DNA of 64,000 nucleotides from Hypericum androsaemum (Eukaryota; Streptophyta; Magnoliopsida; Malpighiales; Hypericaceae). Positions within the stretch are counted from its first letter, which is position 1, and the number at the start of each line of letters is the position of its first letter. The position numbers were made by a program, and so were the translations under genes. Positions 14,100-26,300 of the stretch are shown one piece after another. Below the pieces are notes generated by a model, which saw only the letters and a program-made list of their open reading frames with translations, did no database searches and was not told the DNA's origin. The stretch lies in NCBI GenBank assembly GCA_963995505.1, contig OZ023184.1, positions 10,308,308-10,372,307 on the forward strand. Reading direction: 5' to 3'.

Positions 14100-17000
14100 C
14101 TTGCCTTTTCATGCCTTTTTCATGCCTTTTTTTGCCTTTTCTTTCCTTTTCTTGCCTTTTCTTTCCTTTTATTGCCTTTGCTTGCCTTTTCTTGCCTTTT
14201 CTTAACTTATCTTTCTTTTTCTTGCCTTATTTTGCCCTTTCATTCCTTATCTTGCCATTTCTTACGTTATCTTGCCTTTTCTTACCTTTTCATGGCTTTT
14301 TCTTGCCTTTTCTATCCTTCTCTTTCCTTTTCATGCCTTTTCCTGGCCTTTTCTTGTCATTTCTTTCCTTGTCTTACCTTTTCCTTGCTTTCTCGACCTT
14401 TTCTTGCCTTATCTTTCATTTTCTTGCCTTTTCTTGCCTTTTACTTTCCTTTTCTGGCCTTTTATTTCCTTATCTTGCCTTTCCTTCCCTTTTTTAGCCT
14501 TATCTTACCTTTTCATTCCTTTTTTTGATATTTCTTGCTGTTTCCTTGCCTTTTCTTGCCATATCTTGCCTTTTGATGCCTCATCTTTCATTTTCTTTTC
14601 TTTTCTTGCCCTATCTTGCCTTATCTTGCCTTTTCCTTGCCTTTTCTTTCCTTTTCTTGCCTTTTCCTTGCCTTTTCTTCCCTTTTCTTGCCTTTTCTTT
14701 CCTTTTCTTGCATTTTCATGCATTTTCTTACCCTATCTTTCCTTTTCTTGCATTTCATAACTTTTTCATGCCTTTTCTTACCTTTTCCTTGCCTTTTCTT
14801 GACTTCTCTTGCCTTACCTTGCCTTTTGTTGCCTTATCTTTCCTTTTCTTTCCTTTTCTTGCCTTATCTTGCCTTTTCTTACTTATCTCACCTTTTCTTA
14901 CTTTTCAGGTCTTTTCTTGCCTTTTCTTGCATTTTCTTGCCTTTTCCATGCCTTCTCTTGCCTTATCTTTCCTTTTTTTTTGCCTTTTCTTGCCTTTTCC
15001 TTGCCTTTTCTTACCTTATCTTGCCTTTTTCTTACCTTTTCATGGCTTTTCGATGCCTTTTCTTGCCTTTTCTTTCATTTTCTTCCCTTTTCTTACCTAT
15101 TCCTTGCTTTTTCTTGCCTTTTCCTTGCCTTTTCCTGCCTGATCTTGCCTTTTCTTACCTTATCTTTCCTTTTTCTTGCCTTTTCATGCATTTTCCATGC
15201 CAATTCTTGCCTTTTCTATCCTTTTCTGGCCTTTTCTTGCCTTATCGTTCCTTTTCCTTGCCTTTTCTTGGCTTACCTCCCCTTTTTTTACCTTATCTTG
15301 CCTTATCTTTCCTTTGCTTTCCTTTTCTTGCCTAATCTTGCCGTTTCTTACCTTTTCATGCCTTTTCTTTCCTTTTTATGCCTTTTCTTGCCTATTCCTT
15401 GCCTTTTCTTTCCTTTTTTTCCATTTCTTGCATTTTCCTGGCCTTTTCTTACCTTATCATACCTTTTTCTTGCATTTTCTTGCCTTTCCATGCCTTTTTC
15501 ATGCCTTTTCTTACCTAATCCTTGCCTTTTCTTGCCTATTCCTTCCCTTTTCCTGCCTGATCTTGCCTTTTCTGGCCTGATCTTTACTTTTCTTGCCTTT
15601 TCTAACCTTTTCTTGCATTTTCTTTCCTTTTCTTATATTTTCTCATATTTTCTTTCCTTTTCTTGCCTTTTCTTGCCTTTTCATGCCTTTCCCTTGCCTT
15701 TTCTTGCCTTTTCTTGCCTTATCTTATCTTTTCTTGCATTTTCATGCCTTTTCTTGCCAATTCTTTCCTTTTCTTGCCTTTTCTTATCTTTTCCTTGCCT
15801 TTTCTTGCCTTATCTTGCCTTATCTTTCCTTTTCTTTCCTTTTCTTCCCTTTTCTTACCTTATCTTCCCTTTTCTTACCTTTTCTTGCCTTTTCTTTCCT
15901 TTTCTTGCTTTCTCTTACCTTTTCTTTTCTTTTCTGACCTTTTCATTCCTTTTTCTTGCCTTCTCTTGCCTTATCTTATCTTTTCTTTCCTTTTCTTGCT
16001 TTTTCCATGCTTTTCTTTCCTTTTCTTGCCTTTTCTTTCCTTTTCCATGCATTTTCTTGCCTTTTCTTTCCTTTTCCTTACCTTTTCTTGTCTTATCTTT
16101 ACTTTTCTTGCCTTTGCTTGACTTTTCTTGCCTTATCTTGCCTTTTCTTGCCTTTGCTTGCCTTTTCTTGAGTTATCTTGCCTTTTCTTTCCCTTTCATG
16201 CCTTTTCTTGCCTTTTCTTGGCCTTTCATTCCTTATCTTGCCTTTTCTTACTCTATCTTACCTTTTCTTGACTTTTCATGCCTTTTCTTGCTGTTTCTTT
16301 CCTTTTCTTGACTTTTCATGCCTTTTCCTTACCTTTTCTTTCCTTTTCTTTCCTTTTCTTGCCTTTTCCTTACCTTTTCTTTCCTTTTCTTGCCTTTTCT
16401 TTCCTCATCTTTCATTTTTCTTATTCTCTTGCCTTTCCATCCCTTTTCTTGCCTTATTTTGCGTTATCTTGCGTTATCTTTCCTTTTCTTGTATTTTCAT
16501 GCCTTTTCTTGCCTTTTCCTTGCCTTTTCTTGCCTTATCTTGCCTTTTCTAGGCTTATCTTGCCTTTTCTTTCCTTTTCTTGCCTTACCTTACCTTTTTT
16601 GCCTTATCTTTCCTTTCCTTTCCTTTCCTTTCCTTTTCTTTCCTTTTCTTGCCTTTTCTTGCCTTACCTTGCCCTTTCTTTCCTTTTCTTGCATTTTTAT
16701 GCCTTTACTTGCCTTATCTTTCTTTTTCTTACCTTTTCATGCCTTTTCTTGTCTTTTTATTCCTTTTCCTACCTTTCTATGCCTTTTCCTACCTTTTCTT
16801 TGCCTTTTTTATACATTTTCTTGTCTTTTCTTTCATTTTCTTGCCTTTTCTTTCCTTTTCTTTTTTTTCATGCCTTTTCCATGCCTTTTCTTGCCTTTTC
16901 CTTGCCTATTCTTACCTTTTCTTGTCTTTTCCTTTACTTTTCATGCATTTTCCATGCCTTTTCTTTCCTTATCTTGCTTTTGCTTCCCTTTTCCTTGTGT

Positions 17001-20000
17001 TATATTGCCTGTTCTTTCCTTTTCTTGCCTTATCTCTCTCTATTTCTTTCCTTTTCTTGCTTTTTCTTGCCTTTTCCTTGCCTTTTCTTTCCTATCTTGC
17101 CTTATCTTGACTTTTATTACCTTTTCTTTACTTATCTTGCTTTATCTCTCATTTTCTTCATTTTTCTTTCATTTTCTTGCCTTTTAATGCCTTTTCCATG
17201 CCTTTTCATGCTTTTTCATGCCTTTTCTTGCCTTTTCCTTGCCTTTTCTTACCATTTCTTACCTTTTCCTTGCCTTTTCATGCCTTTTCTATGCCTTTTC
17301 TTTCCTTATCTTGCCTTTTCTTGACTTTTCCTTGCCTTTTCCTATGCATTTTCTTTCCTTTTCATGCCTCATCTTGCCAATTCTTGCCATTTCTTGCCTT
17401 TTCCTTGCCTTTTCTTTCCTTTTATTGCCTTTTCTTTCCTTTTCTGGCGTTATCTTGCCTTTTCTTGCCTTATCTTGCCTTTTCCTTGCCTTTTCTTTCC
17501 TTTTCTTGCCTTTTCTTTCCTTTTCTTGCCTTTTCATGCTTTTTCTTGCCCTATCTTTCCTTTTCTTGCATTTCATAATTTTTCCATGCCTTTTCTTACC
17601 TTTTCCTTGCCTTTTCTGGACTTATCTTGCCTTACCTTGCCTTATCTTGCTTTTCTTGCCTTATCTTTCCTTTTCTTTCCTTTTCTTGCCTTATCTTTTC
17701 TTTTCTTACTTATCTTGCCGCTTCTTACTTTTCAGGCCTTTTCTTGCATTTTCTTGCCTTTTCCATGCCTTTTCTTGCCTTATCTTTCCTTCTTTTTCCT
17801 TTTCCTTGCCTTTTCTTACCTTATCTTGCCTTTTTCTTGCATGTTCATGCCTTTTTGATGCCTTTTCTTGCCTTTTCCTCGCCTTTTATTGCCTGATCTT
17901 GCCTTTTCTTGCCTTATCTTTCATTTTGCTTACCTTTTCATGTATTTTCAATGCCTTTTCTATCCTTTTCCTTGCCTTTTCTAGCCTATTCTTGCCATAT
18001 CTTTCCTTTTCCTTGCCTTTTCTTGCCTTATCTCCCCTTTTCTTACCTTATCTTGCCGTATCTTTCCTGTTGTTTCTTTTTCTTGCCTAATCTTGCCGTT
18101 TCTTACCTTTTCATGCCTTTTCTTTCCTTTTTAAGCCTTTTTATGCCTATTCCTTGCCTTTTCTTTCCTTTTTTGCCATTTCTTGCCTTTTCCTTGCCTT
18201 TTCTTACCTTATCTTGCCTTTTTCTTGCATTTTCTTATCTTTTCATTCCTTTTCCATGCCTTTTCTTACCCAATCCTTGCCTTTTCCTATCTGATCTTGC
18301 CTTTTCTTGCCTAATCTTTCCTTTTCTAGACTTTTCTTGCCTTTTCTAACCTTTTATTGACTTTTCTTTCCTTTTCTTATCTTTTCTTGCCTTTTCTTGC
18401 CTTTTCTTGCCTTTTCTTTCCTTTTCTTGCCTCATCTTATCTTTTCTTGCCTTTTCATGCCTTTTCTTGCCAATTCTTTCCTTTTCTTGCCTTTTCTTAT
18501 CTTTTCCTTGTCTTTTCTTGCCTTATCTTTCTTTTCTTACCTTATCTTGCCTTATCTTGCCTTTTCTTACCTTTTCTTTCCTTTTCTTACCTTCTCTTGC
18601 CTTTTCTTTTCTTTTCTAGCCTTTTCATTCCTTTTTCTTGCATTCTCTTGCCTTTTCCTTGCCATTTCATGCCTTTTTCTTGCCTTTTCTTACCTTTTCC
18701 TTGCCTTTTCTTTCCTTTTCTTGCCTTATCTTTCCTTTTCTTGCCTTCTCATACCTTTTCCATGCCTTTTCCATGCATTTTCTTACCTTTTCTTTCCTTT
18801 TCTTGCCTTTTCCTGCCCTATCTTGCCTTTTCTTGCCTTTACCTACCTTTTCTTGCCTTTACCTACCTTTTCTTTCCTTTTTCGTGCCTTTTCTTTCATT
18901 TTCTTGCCTTATCTTGCATTTCCTTCCCTTTTCTTGCCCTATCATGCCTTATCTTCCCTTATCTTGCCCTATCTTGTCATTTCTGGCCTTATCTTGCCTT
19001 TTCTTGCCTTTTCTTACCCTTTCTTGCCTTTTCCTTACCATTTCTTCCCTTTTCTTGCATTTTCATGCCCTTTCTTACCTTATTTTTCCTTTTCTTGCCT
19101 TTTCTTGCCTTTTCCATGCCTTTTCCTATCCTTTTCCTTGCCTATTCTTGCCTTATCTTGCCTTTCTTGCCTTATCTTGCCTTTTCCTTGCCTTTTCTTG
19201 CCTTACCTTGCCTTATCTTGCCTTATCTTTCTTTTTCTTTCCTTTTCTTTCATTTTCTTGCCTTAGCTTGCCTTTTCTTACCTTTTCATGCCTTTTTATG
19301 CCTTTTCTTTCCTTTTCCTTGCCTTTTCTTGCCTTTTCATGCCTTTTCTTGCCTTTTCCTTGCCTTCTCTTGCCCTATCTTTCCTTTTTTTGCCTTTTTT
19401 TACCTTATCTTCATTTTTTCTTGCCATTTCTTCCCTTTTCTTTCCTTTTCTTGCCTTTTCTTGCCTATTCCTTGTGTTTTCTTACGCTATCTTGCCTTTC
19501 CTTACCTTTTCTTCCCTTTTCTTGCCTTTTCTATCCTTTTCTTACATTTTCTCCCATTTTCTTTCCTTTTCTTGCCTTTATGTGCCTTTTCCTTGCCTTT
19601 TTTTACATTTTCTTGCCTTATCTTGCCTTATCTTTCCTTTAGATTCCTTTTCTTGTCTTTTCTTACCTTTTCATGCCTTTTCTTAACTTATCTTCTTTAT
19701 CTCTCATTTTCTTCTTTTTTCTTTCCTTTTCTTGCCTTTTCATGCCTTTTCCTTGCCTTTTCATGCTTTTTCATGCCTTTTCTTGCCTTTTCCTTGCCTT
19801 TTCTTACCTTTTCTTACCTTTTCCTTGCCTTTTCTTGCCTTTTCTATGCCTTTTCTTGACTTTTTCTTGCCTTTTCCTTGCCTTTTCTTTCCTTTTCTTG
19901 CCTTATCTTGCCAATTCTTGCCATTTCTTGCCATTTCCTTGCCTTTTCTTTCCTTTTATTGCCTTTTCTTTCCTTTTCTTGCGTTATCTTGCCTTTTCTT

Positions 20001-22085
20001 GCCTTATCTTGCCTTTTCCTTGCCTTTTCATGAAAATTCTTTCCTTTTCTTGCCTTTTCTTATCTTTTCCTTGCCTTTTCTCGCCTTATCTTTCCTTTTC
20101 TTACCTTATCTTGCCTTATCTTGCCTTTTCTTACCTTTTCTTGCCTTTTCTTTCCTTTTCTTACCTTCTCTTGCCTTTTCTTTTCTTTTCTGGCCTTTTC
20201 ATTCCTTTTTCTTGCCTTCTTTTGCCTTTTCCTTGCCATTTCATGCCTTTTCCTTGCCTTTTCTTACCTTTTCCTTGCTTTTTCTTGCCTTTTCCTTGTA
20301 TTTTGTTTCATTTTCTTGCCTTATCTTACCTTTTCCTTGCCTTTTCTTTCCTTTTCTTGCCATATATTTCCTTTTCTTTCCTTCTCATACCTTTTCCATG
20401 CCTTTTCCTTGCATTTTCTTACCTTTTCTTTCCTTTTATTGCCTTTTCTTGCCCTATCTTACCTTTTCTTGCCTTTTCCTACCTTTTCTTGCCTTTTCCA
20501 TGCCTTTTCATTCATTAACTTGCCTTTTCTTTCCTTTTCCTTGCCTTTTCTTTCATTTTCTTGCCTTATCTTGCCTTTCCTTCCCTTTTCTTGCCTTATC
20601 ATGCCTTATCTTGCCTTATCTTACCCTATCTTGTCATTTCTGGCCTTATCTTGCCTTATCTTGCCTTTTCTTTCCCTTTCTTACCTTTTCCTTACCCTTT
20701 CTTCCCTTTTCTTGCATTTTCATGTATTTTCTTGCCCTATTTTTCCTTTTCTTGCCTTTTCCATGTCTTTTCCTATCATTTTCCTTGCCTATTCTTAGCT
20801 TATCTTGCCTTTTCTGGCCTTATCCTACCTTTTCCTTGCCTTTTCTTGCCTTACCTTGCCTTATCTTGCCTTATCTTTCTTTTTCTTTCCTTTTCTTTCC
20901 TTTTCTTGCCTTAGCTTGCCTTTTCTTACCTTTTCATGCCTTTTTATGCCTTTTCTTTCCTTTTCCTTGCCTTTTCTTGCCTTTTCATGCCTTTTCTTGC
21001 CTTTTCCTTGCCTTCTCTTGCCTTATCTTTCCTTTTTTTGCCTTTTTTTACCTTATCTTCACTTTTTCTTTCCTTTTCTTGCCTTTTCATGAGTTTTCTT
21101 GCCTTTTCTTTCCTTTTCTTGCCTTTTTTTGCCTATTCCTTGTGTTTTCTTACGCTATCTTGCCTTTCCTTACCTTTTCTTCCCTTTTCTTGCCTTTTCT
21201 ATCCTTTTCTTACATTTTCTCCCATTTTCTTTCCTTTTCTTGCCTTTATGTGCCTTTTCCTTGCCTTTTTTTACATTTTCTTGCCTTATCTTGCCTTATC
21301 TTTCCTTTTGATTCCTTTTCTTGTCTTTTCTTACCTTTTCATGCCTTTTCTTGCCTTATCTTTCATTTTCTTTCCTTTTCATGGCTTTTCATGCCTTATC
21401 TTGCCTTTTCTGCCTTTTTTTGCCTTACCTTGCCTTATCTTTCCTTTTCTTTCCTTTTCTTGCATTTTCTTGCCTTTTTATGCATTTTCTTGCCTTTTCC
21501 ATGCCAATACCTTACCTTTTCTTGCCTTTCATGCCTTTTCTTGCCTTTTCCTTGCCTTTTCTTGAATTACCTTTCATTTTTTTTCCTTTTTTAACCTTTT
21601 CATGCCTTTTTCTGGCCTTTTCTTACCTTTTCTTCCCTTTACCATGCCTTTTCTTTCCTTTTCTTGCATATTCCTTGCCTATTATTGCCTTTTCTTGCAT
21701 TTTCTTTCCTTTTCATGCCTTTTCCATGCTTTTTCTTTCCTTTTCTTTCTTTTCTTGCCTTTTCTTGCCTATTCCTTGCCTTTTCATGCTTTTGCCTTGC
21801 CTTTTCCTGCCTAATCTTGCCTTTTCTTGCCTAAGTTCACTTATCGTTTCCTTTCTTTCCTTCTCTTACCTTTTCTTGCCTTTTCTCACCTTTTCTTTCC
21901 TTTTCTAGCCTTTTCTTACCTTTTCTTTCCTTTCCTTGCCTTTTCCTGCCTTTTCCTTGCCTTTTCTTGCCTTATCTTGCCTTTTCTTACATTTTCCTTG
22001 CCTTTTCTTACCTTTTCTTACCTTTTCCTTGCCTTTTCATGCCTTTTCCATGCCTTTTCTTTTTGTAACTTGCCTTTTCTTTCAT
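14100..22085. repeat. Second HOR territory of satellite A
   Basis: The same 10-mer continues here with different rare variants. CTTTTCAGG occurs near 14902 and 17728, a spacing of about 2.83 kb, and GCATTTCATAA occurs near 14748 and 17568. CTTACGCTATC occurs near 19481 and 21149, about 1.67 kb apart, with a long shared flank (about 18,360-19,680 against 20,040-21,340). The territory therefore holds at least two HOR periods of its own. Boundaries are approximate. Confidence 0.7.
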
Positions 22086-22252
22086 TCTCAGAACCTGAGA
22101 TGGATAAGTAAGGAGTAAGTTTTTTAAAATACTTAGTAAGAAAATAGAACATGACATATTAGTAAGGGGTACGTGAATACCCAGCCTTTACTCTTGGACC
22201 TTGCTTAATTCTGAACCAGCCAGCCAGTCTGTCATTTAACCAAGCTTTCTCG

Positions 22253-22555
22253 GTGATTCCTTCATCCTAATAGGGCATATAATATAGTTTTAAAAAAGTA
22301 ATTAAGTCCTCTATAATCTGTAAGAAGACATCAAATCCCAATTCGGAGTCCAAGTAGGCTTACCGAGCACTTCTTCTGACAACCATTCAACTGTATGCTG
22401 GTGTAATTAGTTTATAGTTCAAAACTGATTTTTCATTGATTCTTTATTAGAATAGAACATATGCTATACCGTTAGAAAGATATTTGAGTTCTCTACAACG
22501 TCCATGAAGACATGAAAGTCCAAATCTGAGTGGAAGATAACTTACCAAGCTATTC
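22253..22555. repeat. Diverged tandem duplication in the island
   Basis: The stretch at about 22253-22370 aligns by eye with about 22435-22553. Both copies carry, in the same order, a GATTC start, an AATAG.GCATAT or AATAGAACATAT core, a TCTCTA.AA run, AAGACAT, a CCAA.TC.GAGT element and a CTTACC.AGC end. Many substitutions separate them, so the duplication (period about 183 bp) is old. Its function is unknown. Confidence 0.55.
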
Positions 22556-22900
22556 TTTCTTCACCTGCTTCTTTCTCTTTCCTCTAACTCTCTCTCAGCT
22601 TTCTCTTCTCTTTCGGTTTGTGGGTAAGTTTTAGAATTTTCCTTTCTCTTTCTTGGTGTTTCTGAATTTTAAAAGAGAGTAGGTGACTAGTCATCCCACG
22701 TGACCTACCTTTTCAACTCACTCTAATGAGTTTGCAAGTGGTGAAATAGGATTGGTTGCTTGAAAGATATGGTCCAATAAGAGAGTGCCTGTCTCTTCCC
22801 TTACTTTTTGTCAAAACCTGTCAATAGATAAATTATATCCCTATGTGTCTAGTTTCTGGATCATATTTATTTGTAGCATTTGGAGCAAAATTAAGAAAGA

Positions 22901-22945
22901 TGTGCTCGATTAACTGAACAAAATCATTATGTCCGAAATTGTCCA
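22901..22945 (+). pseudogene. Possible gag CCHC zinc-knuckle fossil
   Basis: Read from 22901, the translation is CARLTEQNHYVRNCP. Its spacing fits C-x2-C-x4-H-x4-C exactly, except that the second Cys is Leu. The HY.RNCP tail resembles the NHYARNCP-type tail of retrotransposon nucleocapsid knuckles. No intact frame surrounds it. The match is short and could be chance, but retrotransposon debris is plausible in this setting. It does not match the knuckles of the two gypsy elements elsewhere in the window, so it would come from another family. Confidence 0.35.
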
Positions 22946-23391
22946 ACTAATGATTTGGTGTTTGAGGTGACCGAAATCTTCTTGGGTGTTGTTGGATTCA
23001 GGATTTAGCACCGATCGACAGAATCTTTCGCTGAGCAGCGCTAGAGCACTGACCGGCGAAATCATTCAGTAATCGACAATATTTCACCAAATAGCGCAAA
23101 ATTTCACCAATCAGTGGGACAGGGTAGAATGGTTGATAGCTCCAACTACAATTGCCTTTTCCCTATCTTGAGAGCGTGTAGTGGGTGGAGTTCTTAATGC
23201 TTTGATTTGAGGGACCTCCGTGTTAGGATTGTGTGTAGAATCCTTTTCCGACCCTAGGTTCTTGCCAATTGATCTTAGCCTCGCTGAAAGACTTAATTGT
23301 CATGGAAAGAGCGGAACTACTACCCGTTAGACTAGTGATCCATGATGTGAGATCCTGTGTCCATGACACTGTAGGGAGGACACTAATTGGC

Positions 23392-26300
23392 TTTGCCTTA
23401 TCTTGCCTTATCTTTTATTTTCTTTTCTTTTCTTGCCTTTCCTTCCCTTTTCTTGCCCTATCTTGCCTTATCTTGGCTTTTCTTTTCGTATCTTGGCTTT
23501 TCTTTCCTTTTCCTTTGCATTTTATTTCCTTTTCTTGCCTTATATTGCCTTATATTGCCTTTTCCTTGCGCTTTTTTCCCTTTTCTTGCCTTTTCTTGCC
23601 TTTTCGATGCCTTTTCTTGCCTTTTTCTGGCTTTTCCTTGCCTATTCTTGCCTTATCTTGCCTTTTCTTGCCTTTTTTTGCCCTTTGCTTGCCTATTCTT
23701 GCCTTTTCTTGCATTTTCTTTCCTTTTCTTTCTTTTTTTGCTTTATCTTGTCTTTTCTTATGTTTTCATGCCTTTTCTTGCCTTATCTTGCCTTTTCTTT
23801 CCTTTTAAAGACTTTTCTGGCCTTTTCATTGGCTTTTCCTTCCTTTTCTTGCCTTTTTTGTATTTTCATTGCCTTATTTTGCATTTTCTTGCCTTTTCTT
23901 TCCTTTTCTTACCTTTTCTTGCCTTTTCCTTGCCTTTTCATGCCTTTTCCATGCCTTTTCTTTCCGTAACTTGCCTTTTCTTGCCTTTTCCTTGCCTTTT
24001 CTTTCATTTTTTTGCCTTTGCTTGCCTTATCTTTTTTTTTCTTTTCTTTTCTTGCCTTTCCTTCCCTTTTCTTGCCCTATCTTGCCTTATCTTGCCTTTT
24101 CTTATCGTATCTTGCCTTTTCTTTCCTTTTCCTTCGCATTTTATTTCCTTTTCTTGCCTTATATTGCCTTTTCCTTGCGCTTTCTTCCCTTTTCTTGCCT
24201 TTTCATGCCATTTCGATGCCTTTTCTAGCCTTTTCCTGGCTTTTCCTTATCTATTCTTGCCTTATCTTGCCTCTTGCTTGCCTATTCTTGCCTTACCTTG
24301 CCTTTTCTTGCCTTATCTTTCCTTTTCTTTCCTTTTCTTGCTTTATCTTGCCTTTTCTTATGTTTTTATGCCTTTTCTTGCCTTATCTTACCTTTTCTTT
24401 CCTTTTAATGCCTTTTCTGGCCTTTTCATTGGCTTTTCCTTCCTTTTCTTGCCTTTTTTGTATTTTCATTGCCTTATTTTGCATTTTCTTGCCTTTTCTT
24501 TCCTTTTCTTACCTTTTCTTGCCTTATCTTGCCTTTTCATGCCTTTTCCTTACTTTTTCTTGCCTTATCTTTCCTTTTCTTGCCTTTTTTTGTCTTTTCC
24601 TTGCCTTTTCTTGCCTTATCTTTCCTTTTCTTACCTTTTCTTGCTTTATCTTTCCTTTTCATGCCTTTTCCTTACCTTTTCTTGCCTTATCTTGCCTTTT
24701 CTTACATTTTCCTTGCCTTTTCTTACCTTTTCTTGCCTTTTCCTTGCCTTTTCATGCCTTTTCCACGCCTTTTGTTTTCGTAACTTGCCTTTTCTTACCT
24801 TTTCCTTGCCTTTTCTTTCATTTCATTGCCTTATCTTGCCTTATCTTTTATTTTCTTTTATCTTCTTGCCTTTCCTTCTCTTTTCTTGCCCTATCTTACC
24901 TTTTCTTGCCTTTTCTTATCGTATCTTGCATTTTCTTTCCTTTTCTTGCCTTATTTTGCCTTTTCCTTGCGCTTTCTTCCCTTTTCCTGCCTTTTCATGC
25001 CATTTCTTGCCTTATCGATGCCTTTTCTTGCCTTTTTATGCCTTTTCATTAGCTTTTCTTTCCTTTACTTGCTTCAACTTTCCTTTTTTTCCATTTCTTG
25101 CCTTTTCCCTGCCTTTCCTTACCTTATCTTGCCTTTTCCTTGCCATTTCATGCCTTTTCCATGCCTTTTCTTTCCTTTTCTTTCCTTTTCTTGACTTTTC
25201 TTGCCTATTCCTTGCCTTTTCTTGCCTTTTCCAGCCTTTTCTTGCCTTTTCTTGCCTTATCTTGCCTTTCCTTACCTTTTCTTGCCTTTTCTTTTCTTTT
25301 CTTGCCTTTCCTTGCCTTTTCCTTACCTTTTCTTGCCCTATCTTACCGTTTCTTGCCTTATCTTACATTTTCTTGCCCTATCTTGCCTTATCTTGCCTTA
25401 TATTGACTTTTCTTTCCTTTTCCTTGTCCTTTCTTCCCTTTTCTTGCCTTTTCATGCCTTTTCTTGCCTTATCTTTCCTTTTCTTACCTTATCTTGCCTT
25501 TTCCATGCCTTTTCCTATCCTTTTCCTTGCCTATTCTTGCCTTATCTTGCCTTTTCTTGCCTTATCTTGCCTTTTCCTTGCCTTTTGCTTGCCTATTCTT
25601 GCCTTACCATGCCTTTTCTTGCCTTATCTTTCCTTTTCTTTCCTTTTTTTGCCTTATCTTGCCTTTTCTTATGTTTTAATGCCTTTTCTTTCCTTATCTT
25701 GCCTTTTCTTTCCTTTTAATTCCTTTTCTTGCCTTTTCTTGCCTTTTCATTGGCTTTTCTTTCCTTTTCTTGCCTTTTTTTTGTCTTTTCCTTCCTTATT
25801 TTGCCTTATCTTGCCTTTTTTTTCCTTTTCTTACCTTTTCTGGCCTTATCTTGCCTTTTCATGCCTTTTCCTTACCTTTTCTTGCCTTATCTTGCATTTT
25901 CTTTCCTTTTCTTTCCTTTTTTTGTCTTTTTCTTGCCTTATCTTGCCTTATCTTGCCTTATCTTGCCTTTCCTTGCCTATTCTTGCCTTATCTTGCCTTA
26001 TCTAGCCTTTTCTTACCTTTTCTTTCCTTTTCTTGCCTTTTCCTCCTTTTCCTTGCCTTTTCTTCCTTGCCTTGCTTGCCTTTTCTTACATTTTCTTGCC
26101 TTTTCTTTCCTTTTCCTTGCCTTTTCCTAGCCTTTTCTTGCATTTTCATGCCTTTTCTTTCCATTTCTTGCCTTTTTTTTGTCTTTTCCTTGCCTTATTT
26201 TGCCTTTTCTATCCTTTTCTTACCTTTTCTTGCCTTTTCATGCCTTTTCCTTACCTTTTCTTGCCTTATCTTGCTTTTTTTTTCTTTCCTTTTTTTGTCT

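Larger units (their letters stand above)
1..14100. repeat. Higher-order repeats of satellite A, about 2.2 kb period
   Basis: Rare variant 10-mers recur in fixed order. The marker GCGTTAT (preceded by CCCTATCTT or a near variant) falls at about 924, 3634, 5814, 8040, 10166 and 12412, giving spacings of 2710, 2180, 2226, 2126 and 2246. A second marker, GAATTTTTTGG, falls at 183, 2896, 5115, 7298 and 11630. Copies look nearly identical by eye over hundreds of bases between markers. The first interval is about 0.5 kb longer than the rest, and the 8040-10166 copy has its middle replaced by another segment. The right limit is approximate because the pattern fades into a different HOR type. Confidence 0.85.
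1..22085. repeat. Satellite A, block 1 (10-bp pyrimidine-rich tandem repeat)
   Basis: The block is a continuous array of degenerate 10-mers with consensus CCTTTTCTTG on + (CAAGAAAAGG on -). The variant vocabulary is small: CCTTATCTTG, CCTTTTCTTT, CCTTTTCATG, CATTTTCTTG, and 11-mers with an extra C or T that look like slippage products. The + strand is almost pure pyrimidine apart from one G or A per unit. Long open frames exist on both strands, but they are low-complexity translations of the 10-mer with no start context, domain or codon bias, so I call no gene. The array is already running at base 1, so its left end lies outside the window. It stops at the island beginning near 22086. Confidence 0.97.
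22086..23391. other. Non-satellite island between satellite A blocks
   Basis: This is about 1.3 kb of ordinary-composition DNA with no 10-mer. It begins at a small palindrome (TCTCAG, 3-nt gap, CTGAGA, at 22086-22100) and ends where the 10-mer resumes at about 23392. I see no LTR ends, target duplication, tRNA or intact reading frame. It contains a diverged tandem duplication (22253-22555) and a possible gag zinc-knuckle remnant (22901-22945). It is most likely a decayed transposon fragment, or the site of several old insertions. Confidence 0.7.

Noticed and set aside
22086..23391. The island as a complete transposon
   Set aside because: I could find no matching termini, target duplication or intact frame at its edges.
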